Origin: Pseudomonadota bacterium
GTDB lineage: Bacteria; Pseudomonadota; Gammaproteobacteria; Steroidobacterales; Rariloculaceae
Reading direction: 5' to 3'
Assembly (NCBI GenBank): GCA_009843005.1
Contig: VYEH01000386.1
Location: 17,571 to 34,477, forward strand
Length of the DNA: 16,907 nt
Shown: positions 15,501-16,907 of the stretch, piece by piece
How positions within the stretch are numbered: the first letter of the stretch is position 1
Layout of the letters: each line of letters begins with the position of its first letter
Program-made: the position numbers and the translations under genes
The notes under the pieces: model-generated
What the model saw: only the letters and a program-made list of their open reading frames with translations
Databases searched by the model: none
Told to the model about the DNA's origin: nothing

Positions 15501-16907
15501 CAGTGGACGGTGCGGTAAACGTCGGGCTCGACGCAGTCGTACTGCTCAACGTCACCGTGCTGCCCGAGGCTTGGCTCCATGTGTATTGGAGTGGCAGATT
15601 TTCCGGATCGCTACTGCCGGTGCCGTCAAGCGTCACCATTTGATCAGTGCGTACCATCTGGTTCTCGCCCGCTTCGGCCACCGGCGGATCGTCGTCCGCG
15701 ACGACATGCACGGTGACGGTGTCGGGAGCGGAGGCGACCATGTCCGAATTGGTGACCACCAGCGTGAGCACCAGGTCCCTGCTCGACACGAAGTTCGGCG
15801 CAATGAACGTCGGGCTCGCCACTGCAGGGTCGCTGAACTCCACCGAGACTTCGGACGGCCCGCTCCATGCATACGTCAATGTTTTGCTGTTGGGGTCGGA
15901 ACTGCCTGAACCGTCCAGCGTGACGGTATCGCCCTCATTCACGGCGCTGTCGCCGGTCTGATCGTCGCCCGCGTCCGCGGTGGGTACCGCTGCGTTCGAA
16001 ACCGTTATGGTGACAATGGATGGATCGGAGTCCTCGATCTTGTCGTTGACCACCAATTGGTATTCAAGCGTCAGGCTCGTCTGCCCCGCGGCCAATTGCG
16101 GCGCGGTGAGCGAAGCGGTCGCCATTGAGGAATCGATTAGGTCGACTGTTGTGCCCGGGCGCTTGCTCCACGTATAGGTGAGTGCATGGCCGTCCGCGTC
16201 GGAACTGCCCGAACCGTCGAGCATCACTGAGGCGCCGGGCGTCACTGTCTGGTTCGCCCCGGCGTCAGCCACGGGTTTGGTATTGACGGTCACGGTGACG
16301 GTGTCGGGATCGGAGTCCTCGGTGCCGTCGTTGACCGTAAGCGAGAACTCCAGCGAGCCAGCCGCAGACGGCGCGGTGAAGGTAGGGCTGACGGCAGTGG
16401 CGCTGCTGAGCGTCACCGTGGCAGCGGGGGTCTGGATCCAGGCATAGGTCATGGAATCGCCGTCGCCGTCGGAACTGCCCGAACCGTCCAGCGTCTCCGT
16501 CGCGCTCGGGCGCACGATCTGATCATCGCCCGCATCGGCGGCGGGTTTAGAGTTGACCTCTACGGTGACGGTTTCGAGGTCAGAGTCCTCGGTACCGTCG
16601 TTAACCTTGAGGGAGAATACCAGCGAGCCCGCCGTGGATGGCGCGGTGAAAGTGGGGCTGGCGACGGTGGCGCTGCTGAGCGTCACCGCGGTACCAGAGG
16701 TTTGGCTCCAGGCGTATGTCAAGGAGTCCCCGTCGGCATCGGAACTGCCCGAACCGTTCAGCGTGACCGTCGCGCTCGGACGCGCGATCTGGTCCTCACC
16801 GGCGTCGGCCACCGGGGCGGTGTTGGCCGGCGGCGAGACCGTCATCGTGACCGAAGTACCGAGATCCGCGCACCCGGTGTAGGCGCTGGGGGGAGCGTTC
16901 GAGTTGC
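9379..16907 (-). CDS. Giant K319L/PKD-FnIII-SpvB-RHS polymorphic toxin (5' partial)
   Basis: The frame stays open to the right edge, and the first ATG (16845) has no signal peptide and lies inside repeat-like sequence, so the N-terminus is outside the window. Residues below are counted from that ATG. Five tandem PKD/K319L-like Ig domains cover 1-480 (ADAG.DQ...LDGSGSSD...W). Two FnIII-like domains cover about 482-665. A SpvB-like segment starts at GTLPYDTG (678) and includes GLEPMLSIDYGGG. RHS/YD repeats run from about 1000 to 2100 (motifs such as YDRRGRV, YDLLGRLKK, YDALDRLRS). The RHS core has HRDHLGS, YDPFG, GYTGHE and a closing DPSGL at 2188-2192. A 296-residue variable end follows. The FG-GAP repeats usual between SpvB and RHS in Tc toxins are not seen. 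RHS shells encapsulate and release the C-terminal toxin; the export route is unknown. It is coupled by ATGA to the immunity gene. No frameshift was found over more than 7.4 kb. Confidence 0.93.
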   Translation of the reverse strand, partial: NSNAPPSAYTGCADLGTSVTMTVSPPANTAPVADAGEDQIARPSATVTLNGSGSSDADGDSLTYAWSQTSGTAVTLSSATVASPTFTAPSTAGSLVFSLKVNDGTEDSDLETVTVEVNSKPAADAGDDQIVRPSATETLDGSGSSDGDGDSMTYAWIQTPAATVTLSSATAVSPTFTAPSAAGSLEFSLTVNDGTEDSDPDTVTVTVNTKPVADAGANQTVTPGASVMLDGSGSSDADGHALTYTWSKRPGTTVDLIDSSMATASLTAPQLAAGQTSLTLEYQLVVNDKIEDSDPSIVTITVSNAAVPTADAGDDQTGDSAVNEGDTVTLDGSGSSDPNSKTLTYAWSGPSEVSVEFSDPAVASPTFIAPNFVSSRDLVLTLVVTNSDMVASAPDTVTVHVVADDDPPVAEAGENQMVRTDQMVTLDGTGSSDPENLPLQYTWSQASGSTVTLSSTTASSPTFTAPSTVGVLTFTLSVSDGQNTAVTDTVTVNVTNAPPPPGSITGPERTTDGSFTLTWTASDTTESVLYKLEESINGAAWTTVAGTGGMTSRAISGLTTPGPHSYRVSACLADETTTCSEPNDIHTVLYMPPGALVAIPQTSRTGDYAVSWTPLANTPSYRLQESTDGGETWHHAAGVTGNGYHFTDRPAGEYRYRLAACYAAPAGNAGYCRETGWDPISVTVKYDTEDSLETNTIAGTLPYDTGVTKGGDAYINIPIEPAPGVNGLEPMLSIDYGGGRERTRLDASLPGDTLGYGWRVSGFSTIRRCIKNQPAGRTLTIADTASLCLDGEPLVLTSGTHMRYGARYRSLRDSFARIEIKGPTDSDRRNELWFEVRLPDGSVREYGRSGDSRLKHIRYVRVNGGDSDAERELFGSNDYYEERATAHYMWSISKHTDAFGNTMEYSYLEDERNAVRHPARVMYGTVNGVTGAHDAAIAFHYVPRSDIDAVYMGPVTEGVAQTQDLRLYAVQVVLDSKPVRTYRFKSLTTDAGWQRLDKIQLCGYDTSGLMPECLKPIAVGWEEPVGTVPYTVTGVTSFTDPLGRTTQFEYDSLTKSGTHAFLFSERPFGTPTKPADVADLAPAPLGAGETAPSDGGAVKTVVTRVRRSNGRNGWHDTNYAYHGRGFASTRHWGYLGFYATRETDVESGVVTYTQYRLDYPYFGEIAAVHQYQGTYTSSARILSKRVMDHVQKTLTHSGGARTVLPYVERSTDWLYEGATTLGVTQRQTTLALSGNLLGSATETVTTGHSVTASGAGTVWGDAPTYTVGGVQRKTVSTVSLENLITANRWLIGFANRVQVAHHKGASATAERTQTATFTRHGQTNRVNTVTRFPGDTQHRLTTDYGYTATGLLNSVNVFGANVASRTTSATSFSNGRYPASVTNALGHIEGFAHDARFGLPTRYTDANGRITRVSYDAFGREKTRTTPDGVVIKTAYGTCPSRQVTCPSVSGVSPAMWVSTDSQVSPKSVEYLDKLGRLIHTAVEAFSGSGAYRQHFVYDRRGRVRWVSEPYTSTGFNASAPYTTYTYDVRDRVIRVAQPDGGSTAIGYTGQTNHRVNVTVTETLSNTATGTPATQITRRIYNVLGELVRSVDGLGATGAAAVTDKAHTTYTYDGSGLPDKISVWNTASPGTSPSRTDTVTTDFDHDVAGNRSRVVHPNFGTVTFAYTALGELRQRTEGTYTTTYGYDLLGRLKKRDDPGGVAQWTYDPANGKGALGTRCYNHSSTVAECGTTPGFKETLAYNTQSRLSSSTTALKVGTTSKTYAHSHTYDTHGRLRTTTYPTGLTARSDYNARGYLESLTDTASNSMLERYRAMNAYGQVTRETYANGVSTVRAFDPNSGRLTGIDTTAGTTVLQDTDYAWQSNGILKSRISHRGGMNAKTETFAYDALDRLRSAVTDLTGNAGARTLSMTYDRLGNLKTKTSSVSGDTGASGYTYGNGGSGQPPLTALTGVTVGGASHTLTHDVWGRVTQYDRSGTTTQDRYIGWNARHLPTTVTVGDSLTDATPKAKDEFLYGPDGQRYYKKSTWEVKGASDADNTYPVEHAYYAGTHREVVRVGDTVNASIATSAVSATVLHVRTTPVAGMPTAAFEYLHRDHLGSVESVTDASGMELKIQAYDPFGSRRASDWTRAMTDTERTTLAGEAPQRTARGYTGHEHLERTGLIHMNGRVYDPAIGRFLSPDPIVADASFSQGWNAYSYALNSPLSYSDPSGLTLVGGCPPSLCSGGGFGGGRGGFGPGSVPATSWHATINVGVIWSYGFGFGLPSLSRPSRMIYVQDPGADGGARGGGGLENRFAFGFPTLTPRLFVTVSYQWARAWVGIGEEQSPADLPMDVLSAAALDIGQVVIGVVGLIPGFGEPADAINAGISVARGNYQEAILDGASAVPATGHATGAVMVGVRVDRAVSGVLESARRMVKGSDVSPRTPIGHRGKPLRVPPGTNKPTTIEGRNYTGHALDRMQERGLTPSLIEDTITTGTVSSGRGGTSVFATHQMRVILDSSGRVITANPL
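9591..10269 (-). other. Pre-toxin variable region after the RHS core
   Basis: This is the region between DPSGL (10270-10284) and the toxin domain. It starts with a glycine-rich, Cys-containing tract (CSGGGFGGGRGGFGPG), then a beta-like segment, then a hydrophobic helical stretch (about residues 2300-2370, containing VVGLIPGFGEPADA and ARGNYQEA). That stretch resembles helical pre-toxin segments found ahead of many polymorphic toxin domains and possibly used in membrane passage. The last part (PIGHRGKPLRVPPGTNKP) is a linker where GC begins to fall. Confidence 0.6.
15415..16830 (-). repeat. Five tandem PKD/K319L-like domain repeats inside the RHS gene
   Basis: The marker string TCGGAACTGCC and its variants recur at 15608, 15896, 16199, 16469 and 16739, giving unit lengths of 288, 303, 270 and 270 bp (96, 101, 90 and 90 aa). 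All are multiples of three. The two outermost 270-bp units are the most alike, with long shared runs such as GTGGCGCTGCTGAGCGTCAC. The units encode extracellular Ig-like spacers, and the array continues toward or past the right edge. Confidence 0.9.

Overview
The window is a high-GC bacterial chromosome segment with one lower-GC stretch set into it (roughly 6.57 to 9.72 kb). The gene content suggests a proteobacterium, probably a marine or environmental gammaproteobacterium. That rests on a GT9 heptosyltransferase-like gene, a DUF6152-type secreted protein, NHL-repeat proteins and a SpvB/RHS giant protein. It is inference; no 16S gene or other marker is present.

Left part (1-6455), high GC. 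An NHL-repeat beta-propeller protein enters from the left edge and ends tail-to-tail, with an 11-bp overlap, against a GT9 glycosyltransferase on the minus strand. A GT4 glycosyltransferase is transcribed divergently from it; the pair looks like surface-glycan (LPS or capsule) assembly. Two small exported proteins follow on the plus strand as a probable two-gene operon: a 218-aa protein of unknown function and a 131-aa DUF6152-like protein.

Transition (6456-6785). There is no intact gene here, only a remnant of the last blade of an NHL-type propeller protein. Composition then drops.

AT-richer accessory cassette (about 6.57-9.72 kb). It holds an alpha/beta hydrolase of the DUF900 type (minus), a divergent membrane-anchored protein with a lipocalin-like GxW start to its soluble domain (plus), a WapI-like immunity protein (minus), and the extreme C-terminal toxin tip of the RHS gene.

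Right part (9379-16907), high GC except its 3' tip. One giant minus-strand gene runs off the right edge. It encodes at least five tandem K319L/PKD-like Ig domains, two FnIII-like domains, a SpvB-like region, about 1,000 residues of YD/RHS repeats and an RHS core closing at DPSGL. After that come a glycine-rich and helical pre-toxin segment and a small C-terminal toxin domain with DUF4258/BECR RNase-like character. Its stop codon overlaps the start of the immunity gene as ATGA. This is a polymorphic-toxin locus whose toxin tip and immunity gene share the foreign-looking composition of the adjacent cassette, while the delivery body matches the host genome.

Most of the window is coding. No tRNA, rRNA, CRISPR array, transposase or integrase was found.
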